A stretch of 64,000 nt of DNA, taken from NCBI GenBank assembly GCA_029204225.1, contig CM055101.1:36511648-36575647 (forward strand), read 5' to 3'. Numbering within the stretch: position 1 is the stretch's first letter; the number at the start of each line of letters is the position of its first letter. Shown in pieces: positions 1 to 11,872 of the stretch. The DNA comes from Diphasiastrum complanatum. Its lineage: Eukaryota; Streptophyta; Lycopodiopsida; Lycopodiales; Lycopodiaceae. The translations under genes were made by a program, and so were the position numbers. The notes beneath the pieces were generated by a model. The model worked only from the letters and a program-made list of their open reading frames with translations, was not told where the DNA came from and searched no databases.

Positions 1-31
1 TTGGATCATAAATGATCTGAAATCCTTCACA
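1..31 (+). mobile_element. Terminal 31 bp of a copia LTR (copia A/D family)
   Basis: These bases end in TGAAATCCTTCACA. They closely match the reverse complement of the LTR beginnings at 22640 and 59271, which belong to minus-strand elements. This is therefore the 3' end of an LTR in plus orientation, the rest lying outside the window. No primer-binding site follows, so it is a 3' LTR or a solo LTR. Confidence 0.5.
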
Positions 32-674
32 ATCTACCTGGATCTAGTCCAGAGTCCACAAAGTTCACTCTGGGATATTCACTTTCAGAACATTCCAAAC
101 AACAAGAATTGACAGTGACCAACACCGAAGTCCTTATAACAGACTGATTTCCATTTATCAAGAATCAGTGTCAGATCCATCACGATGCTGATACACTATC
201 AGTATTGCCATGACACGGCTTAAACATTTCTCTCGCAAGACATTTAATCCTATCTAACACAAATGCACAACAGCTCCTATCAGACTGAAATTATAAAGAG
301 TAGTTAAAGCATCTGACAACTCAATTGGAAACAGCAAAGTGGCACAAACAATGCCTGCGAAACACGACAAGGGCTGAACTTTCATCATTGTATTAATAGA
401 AAAGCTGACACATATACATAACATCTGAGATCCTCACTCTCTTACTCTCGCTCACTATCTCTCAGAGACTGGTTATGAAAATGAAGGCACAAGCGCCTAT
501 GTATAAGCATCCCTCACACAGGAGGAGAAAGATCAGAAACGTCGCCACACCAAAATGACAAGCATGGAGATGACCCATCTGTCAGTTCATACCAGACGCT
601 ACATGGCAACCATCATTAATAAGTATAGTCCCGCAGATTATAGAAGTGACTTTACATGGTAATGTGACCACATT
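32..674. other. Intergenic DNA with no recognisable gene
   Basis: I see no open frame, RNA gene or repeat that I can support. The base composition is ordinary for the window. Confidence 0.5.
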
Positions 675-1182
675 GGTCACTTCGTATCATACAGGATCCG
701 TAGTTTTTTTAACTCAGCCCTCAAATGCAGGTTTTCGTTCTTGAGTTTAGCCAACTCGAAGGAGGAATGGTGCCTCCTCAGCCTTTCGTCCTCTAAACTC
801 CTCTCTAGAGGCAGCCTACTTATTAATCACCTTCGTTAACTATGTAGTTTGGGTAGCAACTGATGTATATGCGGCCTGGTAGCATGGGACTTCACTCTCC
901 AACTGGTAAGACTCAGCTTTAGCAATCGCTAGGTGGCCTTCAACTCCCAACAGTTTCTCACACATAGTCTGCATTATAAGCTTTCAGTAGTGCCAATCTT
1001 GCCACACTTGCAACCAGGTTTTCTTTTATTATCTCATCCTCAGCAGTTCCTCTGGTTTTGCCAGTAAGAGTCTTCAGCAATTGCGCCTTTAACAATGGGG
1101 TTCTCTCAATCCAAATGTCAACCCACTCAGTATCAACACATTTGGCAGCAAGCCAGTGTTCAGCATCAGCAGATGACACCAT
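675..1182 (-). pseudogene. Decayed coding remnant with coiled-coil character, unknown family
   Basis: Three minus-strand segments read like protein in succession. The first, 1182 to 958, has 74 codons rich in Lys, Glu, Leu and Ala. It continues after a one-base shift (about 958-840, starting EKLLGVEGHLAIAKAES). A third segment, about 812-687, reads LKNENLHLRAELKKL and ends at a TGA. The heptad-like Leu spacing and the E/K/R content suggest a coiled coil. The frame breaks argue for a pseudogene, perhaps a gag or an old transposon ORF. I do not recognise the family, and nothing here supports a function. Confidence 0.35.
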
Positions 1183-1372
1183 GACTGGTGTCTATAACTG
1201 AACGCCTTGTGGAACAATAAATTATCATACCTAAGTGATTTTGTCAAGTTCTTATTGATTTTACATCTTATATGTGTAGTAGATGCAAGATTTCTACATT
1301 GTTAATGATGCTAGATGTGCTTTCTATTTTTAGCCAAAGATCAAAGGGCATAATTAGATCTTTGTGATATGA

Positions 1373-2510
1373 TTTTCTTCACACCTCAATGAAGACGTAT
1401 ATATGAAGCAACTAGAAGGTTTCGAGCAAGAACCAAATAAGGTTTGCAAAGTGAAAAAGGCACTATACGAGCTTAAACAAGCGTCCAGGCCATGGTACGA
1501 GAGGATGGAGCAATTCCTTAAAACCAAGAAATTTAAAAAATGCAGCAAAGACCACAACATTTTTGACAAGAAAACAGGTTCGCAAATTGTACTCATAGTT
1601 GTATACATTGATGACATTATCATGATTGAAAATAATGTTGGAGGTTTGGAGGACTACAAATTTGAACTGAAAGTTGAATTTGAAAACAAAGACATAGGGG
1701 AATTGAACTACTATTTAGGAATTTATGTGGTAAGGAACAGAGCAACGAGGGAAATGCACCTAAGTCAATAAAGATATATTATATGGCATGCTCAGAAAAT
1801 ATGGAATGGAGAATGCAAGTCCAATAGCAACACCACTTGATCTAGGGGCTAAGCTGAGTTCAAGTATGACTCCAACATCTGAGGAAGAAAGGCTGGAAAT
1901 GAAGTCACGCCCATATAGAAATCTCATTGGTTTGTTAATGTATAACATGATATGTACTAGGCCAGATATCTCCACTATGTTAGGAAAATTAAGTCAGTTT
2001 TTGACTAATCCGGGGATAGAACATTGGCAAGCTGCCAAGAGGGTTCTGAGATATTTTCAAGGACATGGGGTCAGCTATGAAGTAGCAGGGTTTGTAGACT
2101 CGGAGTGGGTAGGGGACCTAGATGACAGAAAGTCAACCCGTGGTTTCGTGCTCCTAATGGGTAATGCAGCTGTAACTTGGAGGAGCTCCAAACAAAAATT
2201 AGTGGAACTCTCATCCACCAAAGGAGAGTTAATGGGACTATGTTATGGAGCAAGAGAATACATGTGGATTACTAATTTCTATGCAGAGGTGGGGATCACA
2301 ATGGAAGGCATGAGGATACATAATGATAATCAAGGGTATATCTTCATTTGCAAAAATGGAAGATTCCATAAGAAAAGCAAGCATATAGATATTCAGAACC
2401 ACTTTGTCAAGGATCTAATACAATGTGGTGGAATGATCCTAAATTACAGTCCCACTGATAGTATGTTGGCAGACGTCATGACCAAAGCATTACCAAAACT
2501 ATCAGGATAG
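1373..2510 (+). pseudogene. Ty1/copia reverse transcriptase-RNase H remnant
   Basis: The translation begins abruptly inside copia RT at LNEDVYMKQLEGFE and runs through the catalytic YIDD box (a YVDD variant), the LNYYLGI segment and CTRPDIS. It then enters RNase H (KSTRGFVLLMG, the STKGELMGL region, SKHIDIQNHF) and ends near DVMTKALP, the usual end of copia pol. There is a stop at 1769-1771 and a change of frame before 1788, so it is not functional. gag, protease, integrase and the RT N-terminus are absent. It reads on the plus strand, unlike most copia copies here. The break at the start of RT lies at the same place as in the fragments at 17.8 and 55.2 kb. Confidence 0.9.
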
Positions 2511-2658
2511 AAAATGGCTAGAATTGAGGAAGGGATTATTGGTGCTCAACGGCAGAAATGGTGTCAGTTGAATGATGTCACCCACTTCCTACCGTTGAGT
2601 GCACAGGTCAATTCAAGCTATGTTTCATTGTGATCGTTGCTCTTTAAGTACAAGTCAG

Positions 2659-3213
2659 TTAAAATTGTAGAGGTAGTGGGACGTGATATAACACATAGTC
2701 GCGAAGCGAGTTTTGAGATGTAATCCAGGCAAAGTATATGTACCCCTTTTGGGACGAATGAAAAACAGCTTTTTCGGTGTAAATTAGATGTTCTTGCCCA
2801 TTCATAGCTAGAAAAATTCTTGTTTTCTTGCTTGCATTTAAGTTCTGCTGTGTGAATGTTTCTACAAAGGTGGTCAGCGAATGAGAACTAGATAATAGAT
2901 ATGATTCTACGATTAAAAAGCCTACAATCTGGATGAGAACAACATATAAGAAGACCAGAAAAATGAGTTTGACAAGAGCACGGTACTCCAGATGCTCCAT
3001 TGATTGCCAAGGAGAATTGATTTGCAGCATAGATTCTCCCTTTCCAACTTCATGAGATTCTAGTAGGTCTGTCGTCCTTCTCCTACAAGTTTTAGAATAT
3101 CTTAGCTGCAGACGCTGTTTCAGCCATGTACCTACATGAGGGAGCAATCCAAGAATTTCCACAAATTTAAATTTGGTTTCAAGTGTTTTATCACCATTCA
3201 TATCCTCTTTCAA
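2659..3213 (-). CDS. Unknown ORF with one predicted membrane segment
   Basis: An open frame of 184 codons. I do not recognise the protein. Residues about 81-104 (LVKLIFLVFLYVVLIQIVGF region) form a long hydrophobic stretch that would span a membrane. The N-terminal third is basic and polar (KQRLQLRYSKTCRRRT). It lies downstream of the non-LTR element on the same strand and could be a last exon of a host gene, a transposon ORF or a chance frame. There is no strong start context and no paralogue in the window. Confidence 0.25.
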   Translation of the reverse strand: MKEDMNGDKTLETKFKFVEILGLLPHVGTWLKQRLQLRYSKTCRRRTTDLLESHEVGKGESMLQINSPWQSMEHLEYRALVKLIFLVFLYVVLIQIVGFLIVESYLLSSSHSLTTFVETFTQQNLNASKKTRIFLAMNGQEHLIYTEKAVFHSSQKGYIYFAWITSQNSLRDYVLYHVPLPLQF

Positions 3214-3745
3214 CTCATTTGATCAGCGTTGTTGACCAAAGGAAGATGGAATCATTATTTTACACATCTCAGAAGGTTGGCATAGTACTGTAGTTTCTTT
3301 GCTTATCTCTCATGTCAGTTTGTTCTGGAGCTGATGACGCCATTGAGATCACTACGTTCGCCATCAACGAATACATGCATAGAGTTCATGGATTTACCAG
3401 AATAATCTGGCATAAAAATCTTGTCATGACGGTAGTGAAAGGTGAGCAATCTCATGCACACGCAAAAAGGATGTAAAAATTTGGCTACCAAGTATTGACA
3501 ACAGCACAATGTGTGAGCACAGAGCAAGTATACAAACAGTCGAACAGATTCACACACAATTGCAGAGTAACACAAGAATGCAAGACAAGATGATTGCCAA
3601 AAAAAACAATTGATCGTCCTTCCATTGTCATCTCTATTACATTTACACAGAGTAGTACATGCCAAGAAAATGGCCTTTATCCACGTCACTCATCATATCA
3701 AGATTCTAAAAACTTGGCCACATAACAGAGAACTTCCTGATTTTA

Positions 3746-6528
3746 TTAATAAAAGATGGGAAAACCCATTAGAGTACAAAGGAATGCATGTAAAAAGCGT
3801 AAAGGCCATAAGGCGAATTGAGATACTACAAGTATAACAAAGCAACAATCTCGCAGAGTATCTACATAAATAAAGCCTACTGCTTGGTGTAAGTCGCTAG
3901 TTAAGACAGTTGGAAGTTTAGGTAGTGCAGGAAGTGAAGCAGCCGTTCCTGCAGCTACGGCACGTCGAAGTATTGCAAGTGCCTGAGTGCGTTGTAAAGT
4001 CATCGAAACTCGTTGACGATAATAAGTCGTAATGATAGATAAAGGTGAGGCACCACGACCTTGGAGTTTCGCTGCAAAGCCTGCACAGGAGGACAGAAAA
4101 TCATCGAATTTCTTATGCAGGCACCCAAATGTTTCCAAAGCAAAAGGGATAAAGCCTTCTCCAGGAGTGCGATGTGAATAATCTCGCTCTTTATCTAGAG
4201 CTGCATGAGAAGCAGTGGCACCCTGAGTAGTTGAAGCACGACGAAGGAGGTCAGGCCGCGAAGGATCAGCAACAGCAACATCCCCAAGCGTGCGAATCCC
4301 TTCGCGCGAAAGAACAAGATCAACTCGACGCCGAGGCGACTGTGAATCAGACACAGACAAGATGTGGTTCTGCTCCTGAACGACATGAAAACCGCACTCA
4401 TGAGCAATAGATGCCAATACGTCACGAATGGAATCATGAGTCGCAGTACGCTCTCCGCTAGAAGGGAAACGCATGAGATGAGTGCCAATAGGATCAACAG
4501 GGTGACCACAAGAACATTTTGTCAAACCTGCCAGCACTGGATGAGGGAGACCCAACCTAACCCGAAGAGCGGTGAGAAACAACTCTGAAGAAAGGCGCAA
4601 GTGTGGAACAATAGGGCGCGCAACAAGCCAAGCACCAACACCCGGGCCTGCACAAGACAAAAGGCGAGCCCGAGTCTCATCGGAAGGTGAATCAATGAGA
4701 AGCTGAGTGAAAGCATGAGAGTGGAAGCGCTCCAAAAGATACTTCTGAAAATGAGCACGCTGATGGCTAAGCAAAGATTCAAAGGGAGGCAAAGAAGCTC
4801 GCACAGGTGGAGGAATGAGATCCTTGGCCGCACGAAGATGTTGTTGGAAAGGAAGAATGCCTGTTTCCACATGAGCTACTGAATCGAGAAGAATGGGTTT
4901 GTTGTCCTGCTGAAACTGAGAGATAAGTGCAGAGGCAACAAGGGCCCAACTTCCCATAAAAGCAGCTGGAGTAATAGAAGCTGTGCAAGAAAGACCAACA
5001 CCTCTAGACGAAGCGGGAAGAGAGACTTGTCGCTTAACGAACTGACCATTGGGAATACAAAAGGATTCTGAACCCATCAAGCAACCCAGAATATCTGATA
5101 AAGTATTATCGAAATCCTGTAGCAAAGCCAAAACATCAGGAGAGGGAGGAACACACCGCAGAATATAACTTGGCCGTTGAGCGAAGCATTGAGTGAGAAT
5201 CCCTAGAGCAACTTGAGCATTGCCAAGCTTTGGTAGCAGATCAGCGTCACAAAGATGTGCGTCCAAAGTGTTCCGCAAAGAGGAAGCCACAAAATCCGAG
5301 AAACCTATAGGAATACCAAGCACTCTAATCCCATCAACCGGAGTATTGAAACTTGTAGGTAAAGGGAGCTCAGGACGGAGGTCCTCAAGACACCAAGCAA
5401 CGCACTTAGAGGGATTGACAGTGAGACCCAAAGCCGAAAGTTGCTGAGAGAAATGTAGGAAAGCCAGAAAGACGTCAATAGCAGGTCCCACAATATGCGT
5501 GTCATCAGCAATAGAGGGAAACAAACAAGAAGGAAGAGCAGCAGAAAAAGCACGCAATGCCCGAAAGTGCGCCAAAGCAAAAAGAACACCACCCAAGGGA
5601 TCACCTTGTCTGATACCATCAGCAGACGAGATAACCGAAACATCACCTAAGAGAGAAGCATGACTGAAATATAGAGACGCATCCATGGAATAAAAAGAGC
5701 GAACAAACGAGATGAGCTGAGCGAGAGGACCGTTAGCTGCACGAATTTCTTCGAAAATGGCCCCTCGGGAAACAGAATTGAAACATCCACCTGAAGGACA
5801 ACCCAATCTGGATGAAAATCCAAGGTAGCACGCAAAGCATGTATGACTGTCTCGCAACCGCCAGGAGTAGCACAACCAAACTGATGAGGAAATAGGTGGT
5901 CATGAAAACTGTCACGAAGCTGAAAACCAAGAGCCCTAGAAACCAATCTGTATAAAACCTCTCCAACAGCAATGGGACGCACTCCACCGCCAGGCTTATC
6001 CAAGGCTATCAAACGAGCAGCACCAAGAATACGAGCAATAGAAAGAGGAATACGGCCACATGCTACGAAAGAGCAAACTTGAAAGAGCAAACTAAACCTG
6101 CTAGCAGAGTCATCAGGAGAAAAACAGTCACGAAGATGCTCGAAAACCATACCAGAAGGACCCCCAGTTGACAAATGAGGGATGCGCAGAAAAGCATTAA
6201 GAAAATGAGGTTATGAGAGCTGCAAATCGGAATCAGATTCAAAGTCCTCAACAAAAGAAGAAAGGGAGTCATTTGTCGGTGGGTGAAGAAGCTCCAAAGC
6301 CTGAAGGGTGGCAGCAGAAGGAGTAGCTGGACTTGTAGGAGCTAGAGCACGAGCTGCACGAGAATACTCACCCACTTGCCCAAGTAAAACACAGCGACGC
6401 AACCGACGATGAACAGAGGGTATAGAAACACCATCCGCAGTCGAATCCCGCTGAGTAGCAAGCGCATGACAGCGAAGGAAATGCTCTTCTTGTAGATTTT
6501 CCCAATATCCTGACATAAGGTGACTCAT
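3746..6528 (-). pseudogene. Non-LTR-type reverse transcriptase ORF with C-terminal zinc/nuclease-like domain
   Basis: From 6528 leftward the frame gives a basic N-terminal segment (GEYSRAARALAP), crosses one TAA stop at 6211-6213, then reads STGGPSGMVFEHL and GGGVRPIAVGEVLYRL, which look like early RT motifs. A frameshift near 5780 hits motif A (VVLQVD). From 5875 the other frame is open for about 700 codons. It has motif B (GIRQGDPLGGVLF), motif C (IADDTHIVGP), motif D (LGLTVNPSKC) and motif E (VLGIPIG). A C-terminal part carries CSCGHPVDPIGTHL, then RRRVDLVL and LGDVAVADPS, resembling the zinc-knuckle plus PD-(D/E)XK-like endonuclease of some site-specific LINEs. GC is clearly higher than in the flanks. 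One stop plus one frameshift suggests recent death. Confidence 0.85.
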
Positions 6529-6628
6529 GGGTCTGGTCGTAAAGGTAGACTCCCATCTTAAACTTACCTAGACACTAGCTTGTGGAGTGGAAGACCGTTG
6601 GTCCACATGCCCTCTCTCACTTCACATT

Positions 6629-7163
6629 TTATCCCTGATCCACACTCTCTGCCTCTGCTAACTTACTTAATCCTATCATATTCCTTAAATGCTCAAAACG
6701 ATTTCTAGGCATAGCCTTGGTCATTAGATCAGCTGCCATGTCTTGGGTAGAACAATACTTAAGAATGAGTTTCTTCTCTTGAACAAGGTCTTTGCCATGT
6801 CTTGGGTAGGACAATACTTAAAAATGAGTTTCTTCTCTTGAACAAGGTCTCTGACAAAATGGTATTAGTATATCAATGTGTTTAGTCTTCTTATGAAAGC
6901 CAGCATTTTTGCTCAAGAAAAGACAACACTAATTATCATTATGAAGCACCATGCTTTTGCTGATTTTGAGCTCATTTAATAGCTTGACAAATCCCCATGT
7001 ATTCTGCCTCGGTAGATGACAAGGTTGTAGCGTGTTGGTTTTTACAATTCCAACTGACGTAGGATACAACCATCATGAAAATGTAACCTGAAGTCGACTT
7101 TCTATCATCTATGTCCCCCCCCCCAATCTGAGTGTGTTTGTATTTATTAAAAATTTGAGTCAT
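6629..7163 (-). pseudogene. Copia RNase H and pol C-terminal scrap
   Basis: Reading leftward from 7163 gives DDRKSTSGYIFMM and the TLSSTEAEYMGICQAIK box of copia RNase H. After frame breaks comes LVQEKKLILKYCSTQDMAADLMTKAMPRNRFEHLR, quoted only in part here by position (about 6795-6650), which is the usual end of copia pol. A 59-bp tandem duplication disrupts the middle. The non-LTR element lies immediately to the left. Not functional. Confidence 0.8.
6734..6851. repeat. 59-bp tandem duplication
   Basis: Copy 1 (6734-6792) and copy 2 (6793-6851) differ at only a few bases and both contain TGCCATGTCTTGGGTAG. The duplication lies inside the copia pol scrap, so it arose after or during decay of that element. 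Confidence 0.9.
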
Positions 7164-7704
7164 AAATTTTTTAATATTGATTTAATTTTTTTTAAATTAT
7201 TTGGAATAAAAAAAATCTTTTAAACAACTCTTTTGTAATATAAATGATTAAATTAAAATTAAATGGTATTTTCATTTTTATAAATGCTTTAAAAATTTTA
7301 AATTCATATGTTCCGAGAAAATGGTGTCAATCATATTTTTAATTTTTTAAAATATATCAACAAAGTAGTATCTTATTTTGGGATAATGCTAATAGCTAAT
7401 TCTTTTTTAAAAAAATTGTATTTTTCTATAAACTATATAATCTTGTTTGTTTCAAAGTATTTAATTTTGCAATAGTGATTTGTTTTATAATATTTTAAGA
7501 TATGGATTTTTCGAAACTTTGACTCTAAATAATTTTATAAGTCTGCAAAATTTTGAATGAAATAATATAATAGCCTTATATCGATTGAAATTCTAAAATA
7601 CCATTAATTTTATGGGCCTATAGAAACACATAAAAAATTTACAAAAAAGACCATATTATCTTGTATATGATATGTTTCCAATTTTTATCAATTGAATTTG
7701 TACC
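7164..7704. other. AT-rich DNA without genes
   Basis: Very AT-rich sequence full of short homopolymers and stops in all frames. I see no gene in it. Confidence 0.6.
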
Positions 7705-8065
7705 TATATACATGACAATAGAGAAAAATCAAACCAAATGATCAAAAAGCATTGACAAGAAATATCAAAATTAGAAGAAGATCGATATGTAGCTTTACAA
7801 GATACTACAATTAAATAATACAATAGAAAACAAAAATATGATTTAAAATTAAAAAATGTCAATGTAAAGAAAAGAGATAGATCTAGCCTTGCTATGTGAT
7901 AGCCGACACATGAAATTTTTTGAAAAGATCTACATGAAGTGGATGAGTCCTTACAAAGTAATTGAAATATTTGAAAATGGATTTGTTCAACTAGCAGACC
8001 TTTAAAACACATTATTGAAAATAAGAGTGAATGATTCCAATGTAAGAAATATGGTGAAGAAGTTT
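7705..8065 (+). pseudogene. Ty3/gypsy integrase C-terminal remnant
   Basis: Plus-strand translation with many stops still shows EEDRYVALQDT, then LLCDSRHMKF and MKWMSPYKVIEIFENGFVQ, then RVNDSNVR. This is the pattern of the C-terminal end of gypsy-type integrase (LxYDSRxxKxPGKxxxxWxGPYxV followed by a short beta-rich tail). The minus-strand open frame over the same place is a shadow. The copy is too decayed for function. Gypsy protease traces lie 1.5 kb downstream on the same strand, in the wrong order for one element. Confidence 0.6.
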
Positions 8066-9590
8066 TATAATTTTTATGTTTACTTATAATTTATTTTTTA
8101 GTAGCTATTATCATTTTATTTAACTTATTGAGTAAACAAGACCATTTCCAATTTGAAGAGAGAAGATACAATATTAGGTATATCATATATAGATGTGTAT
8201 ATGTAGTAGAAATGTTTAAACTTCTAAATTTCTAAGTATAGTTTGATCCATCTTTGCATTCTATTCCAATGTTATTCGATTCAAAGATTTAAAAAAAAAT
8301 CTTGGTTTTAAACTGAAATCAATCCAATGTCAATTGTAATTTCATCGACCCATTTTTAATCAACTCTACTTGTACTTTGACATCAATGGACCCAATACAT
8401 GGTCTATATAATAAATTTATTTTCAATCCACCTAACCTGTATTGAGATTTCAAATTTCGGCCTAGATCTTTTGTTTATTTTCGACCTTATGTTTGTAGTT
8501 CAATCCTAGTCCCCAACCTTCATACATGATTTAAAACCCAATAGAACTTCAAGAAGCGGTTAAAATGTTGGAAAAGGGTAGTGGCACATTTTTGTTCATG
8601 TTTGTATAACAGATAATCATGTAAGACGAAAATCAATATAAGACAAAGTTGTAGGCAATATACCGAGTAGAGTAGTGAAATCATCTGATCATTTTCGGTT
8701 CCTATTCATGTACTACTAATTTTAGATCTATTTACACATGTTTTGGGTATGTATTGGTTCTTTCGAATATTGTGATTGTTTGATCTACATGTGTATTTGT
8801 TTTTTAGCATATTTGAATCATTTTGTTTTTGTTTAAATTGAATATCTTAATCGAACTAAGTCCGTTCACCCAGTGATCTTGAAAGCATTGTTAGTTATGA
8901 TGCATAGCACACCTCCTCAGATTCATTGAGTCAATATTCGAACTGTTCCAATTTGAATCAAATCTATCTAAAGTGTGTTTTTGGGTATTGTTTATGTGGG
9001 TCTTCCCCTTACATAAACTACATAACATTTAATACTACACCATTAAGACTTTAATGAGTCGAAAAATGGTGGATGCAACAATTGACCTACTTACATGATG
9101 ACACACATCCAAATTTTTTTTGACCCATTGTTTTTCAACTCATTCCTATTAAGTATTGAATTGCATTCATTTGCGCACTTCACACAATCAAGCATTCAAG
9201 CAATTGAGCAAGCATATTTCCACAAAGTTGAGCTAATTTTTGCACACTCCCAATTGAGTGATTTGTAACGCATTATTGTGTGACGCTAATTTTTGCACAC
9301 TCCCAATTGAGTGATTGTGTGACGCATTATTATCAATCTATAGATCAAAAGATTGTAGAATAGAAGAGGATTTGGAAGAGTCGCACAAAAATCCCCTATA
9401 ATGATTGGAAAATAGGAGCTGATCATTACTTCAAACTAGAAATGCTCAAATATGTTGATTCATCTTAAATGGATGTTGCATGGACATATGGTGGAACGTC
9501 TTGGTGGGAATAATCTCTCTTTGATTGAGTTTTCTTTACTAGAAAATTGTGGTTGTGATTGTTGCTTTAGAACTACTTCATGTGGGCCTA
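8066..9590. other. AT-rich DNA between two gypsy remnants
   Basis: No gene seen. Its place, after an integrase end and before a protease, would fit an old LTR plus leader between two tandem gypsy copies, but I find no LTR termini or primer site to prove it. Confidence 0.3.
9232..9331. repeat. Direct duplication, 53-bp offset
   Basis: GCTAATTTTTGCACACTCCC starts at 9232 and again at 9285. Both copies continue into AATTGAGTGATT and a CGCATTATT segment. A simple local tandem duplication. Confidence 0.8.
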
Positions 9591-9970
9591 ATGATCTGTT
9601 TTATCTTATGAGTCAGATATTAGGAAATAAAATCAATGTGTTATTGGACTCATGATTAGCTTGTAACCTTATTAATTTTGTTTGCTACAAATACTCTAAA
9701 TCTCCACAAAAGCAAATGACCATCGACATATGGTGCACTTGGATTCAAGGCCAAATACCAAAATTTGGAATGTGAAAATATTAGAATTGGGGTTGCTGCT
9801 ACAAGATCATGGAAAAGTAGTTATTTTCTATCTTATTTACTTGGATGGGACTGATGTTATTCTAGGGTATGAATGATTTTATGAGGGATAAAAGAATTTG
9901 AAGATTGATCATAAAAAACATCGTTTGATTTTTTTGATGGTAATAAGCCGATTTCTTTGCAATGAGAGAT
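9590..9970 (+). pseudogene. Ty3/gypsy aspartic protease remnant
   Basis: The plus strand reads LGNKINVLLDS, then a TGA where the active-site Gly would be, then LACNLINFVCYKYS. About 65 codons later comes FYLIYLDGTDVILGYE followed by KIDHKKHRLIF. The spacing and the pairing of a DSG-type active site with a DVILG(M/I)xW flap-side motif are those of gypsy retropepsin. Several stops make it a fossil. It may belong with the integrase remnant at 7.7-8.07 kb only if two copies lay in tandem. Confidence 0.55.
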
Positions 9971-10015
9971 TAATGTGCCTCCCTTTCCATTCTTCTATTG
10001 ATCTTGCAACGTGGT

Positions 10016-10061
10016 TGGCTCATTTGGTTAGCTAGAGTTTCTTTGGTCCTAGGTTCAAGAC
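10016..10061 (+). mobile_element. tRNA-like Pol III promoter head, possible SINE
   Basis: TGGCTCATTTGG (10016-10027) fits the A-box consensus TRGYNNANNNGG and GTTCAAGAC (10053-10061) fits the B box GWTCRANNC, at a tRNA-like spacing. The sequence does not fold as a complete tRNA by eye, so a SINE head or a tRNA pseudogene is more likely. I could not find the 3' end or a target duplication. Confidence 0.35.
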
Positions 10062-11327
10062 CCCATCAAAAACCAAGGACATTCCCCATAACATGGAGGA
10101 GACATGGATAAGCCGAGTCAATGTTGAATAGAATAAGTTGGTAGCTACATGAACAACCTAGAGTAAGAGGACTACTCGTCAAAGATACATGGCTTTTAAA
10201 TTGCCATGCACGAGGTAAAATCACTCCATACTTCTAACTCAAGGCAAATTTTTGAAGCACCTATCCAATACAAAAGTAAAATCCTAAATTTAAGGACACT
10301 TCTTTCATCATGAACTTTTTTCATAAAGTTCTTTTGTGCACTTCCACACATTTTCTTGCTTGAAGAACCTTACGTAGTTTGGTTTGTTGGCTCGAGCCTT
10401 GCCTTGGTGCACAACTACTAGTATCCTTAGTCTTGAGTGAATCTTCACAACAACAAAGAAAGTAGTACACATTGGTTAATGCTAAGGTGGGGTTCATGTA
10501 TAAGTGGAATGGGGGGTCAAATACAATAGCTCCAAGCCCAAGGTCCTTAGGCCATTGTTCTTTGAGGCTTGATCCTTAGTGGAGGTATGGACAAAGTTGA
10601 AGCTTGTTGGGATTCAAGAGTCATGATTATTACTTGATACCTTGCTTATATTCAAGGCATACATCCATCATGACTTCAATTTTCCTTCTTTTTTGGAGTA
10701 GGCAACACCCTTTTTGCTGTAAAACAAGAAGATAGAAAAAAATATTACAGGAGAGTTTTCTTTCATATTTTAATTATGCTCAAACAAGAAGTCTGCAAAA
10801 TTTGAACTGCCCGGATCACAAATACCTCATCACATTGCTTGTGCTTGCAAGCCTACTGCGGTGTAGTAATGATGTTTCTCATTGCTCAAGTTCCCACTGG
10901 ATTTACTGTTTAGATTGTGATATGCCCATGAGTGGCATCAGCAATTACACTTCTAGCTTACTCCCAAGAATTATAGCACATTATGTTTGGAAGCTGAATT
11001 GCCATCCTACAAAATAAGCATTGTTTCATATTCTAGAATAAATTGAGCAGATAGTGCATAAAAGTGCAGGACTTCCAAGGATAGAGAGTACAAGTGCAAG
11101 TGCAATTGTATCAGTGACAGATGCCATCATCAACAAGGGCAATATCAATGTGGGAGCAGCAAACGCTTTATTATGAAGCAGACACTGAACATTCCCTGGC
11201 GGATCGGTAATCCTTAGATGTTCAAGCTTTAGGTATGAATGCTACAGCAGTAGCGTGAGGAGTTTGCTACTGTCCGGCAGCTACAATACACCAGAATCTC
11301 AGTCGCAACACGCAGTAGGTCTAGTCC
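10062..11327. other. Intergenic DNA upstream of the bHLH gene
   Basis: No supported gene. The short frame at 10802-11017 has no recognisable content. The last few hundred bases probably hold the promoter and 5' leader of the bHLH gene, but I cannot place a TATA box with confidence. Confidence 0.4.
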
Positions 11328-11528
11328 TAAGCCCATTGAGCGAAGGTAGTGCTGCTTCCATGCATTCTGAGCTCTCCCAGTCTCTGAGGAACCAGATTAC
11401 TTGTCTTCCTTGTTTCTATCCTTAAATCTGACATGGGTTGACAGCTGATTTGACAATTGTTGTTGAATAGTGCTCTTGGACGTTGCTTAAGTACTGGACG
11501 TTCTGGAGCTGACAATCTGGACGGTGCT

Positions 11529-11819
11529 ATGGAGCAGCAGCACTTTGCTTGGCCCTATTGTCCTCAAGCTCAGGCTTCAAGCTCTGTGGATTCATCATGT
11601 AATGTTGGAGGTGGAGAGCAGACGTCTGGATTGCAAGTTGATACCGATTTCCCTCATATCAGTACTGCTCATGTTCTTGATGGTCAACTACAAGAGCTGG
11701 CATTGCATTTATGTCGCCAGGAATTGGAAAACAGTGATGGGTTAGACTCGGAGGATTCGACTGGACAACTGCATAGCTGCTGCAGATCAAACAACTATAG
11801 CTGGGACCCTATCATGCCG

Positions 11820-11872
<53 letters not shown>

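Noticed and set aside
3315-3689. 124-codon minus-strand frame, Cys-rich
   Set aside because: No recognisable motif, no clear start or neighbour support. Probably chance or untranslated sequence.
7704-8012. 102-codon minus-strand frame
   Set aside because: Shadow of the plus-strand gypsy integrase remnant.
10016-10061. Functional tRNA gene
   Set aside because: Only the two promoter boxes fit. I cannot pair acceptor, anticodon and D arms by eye.
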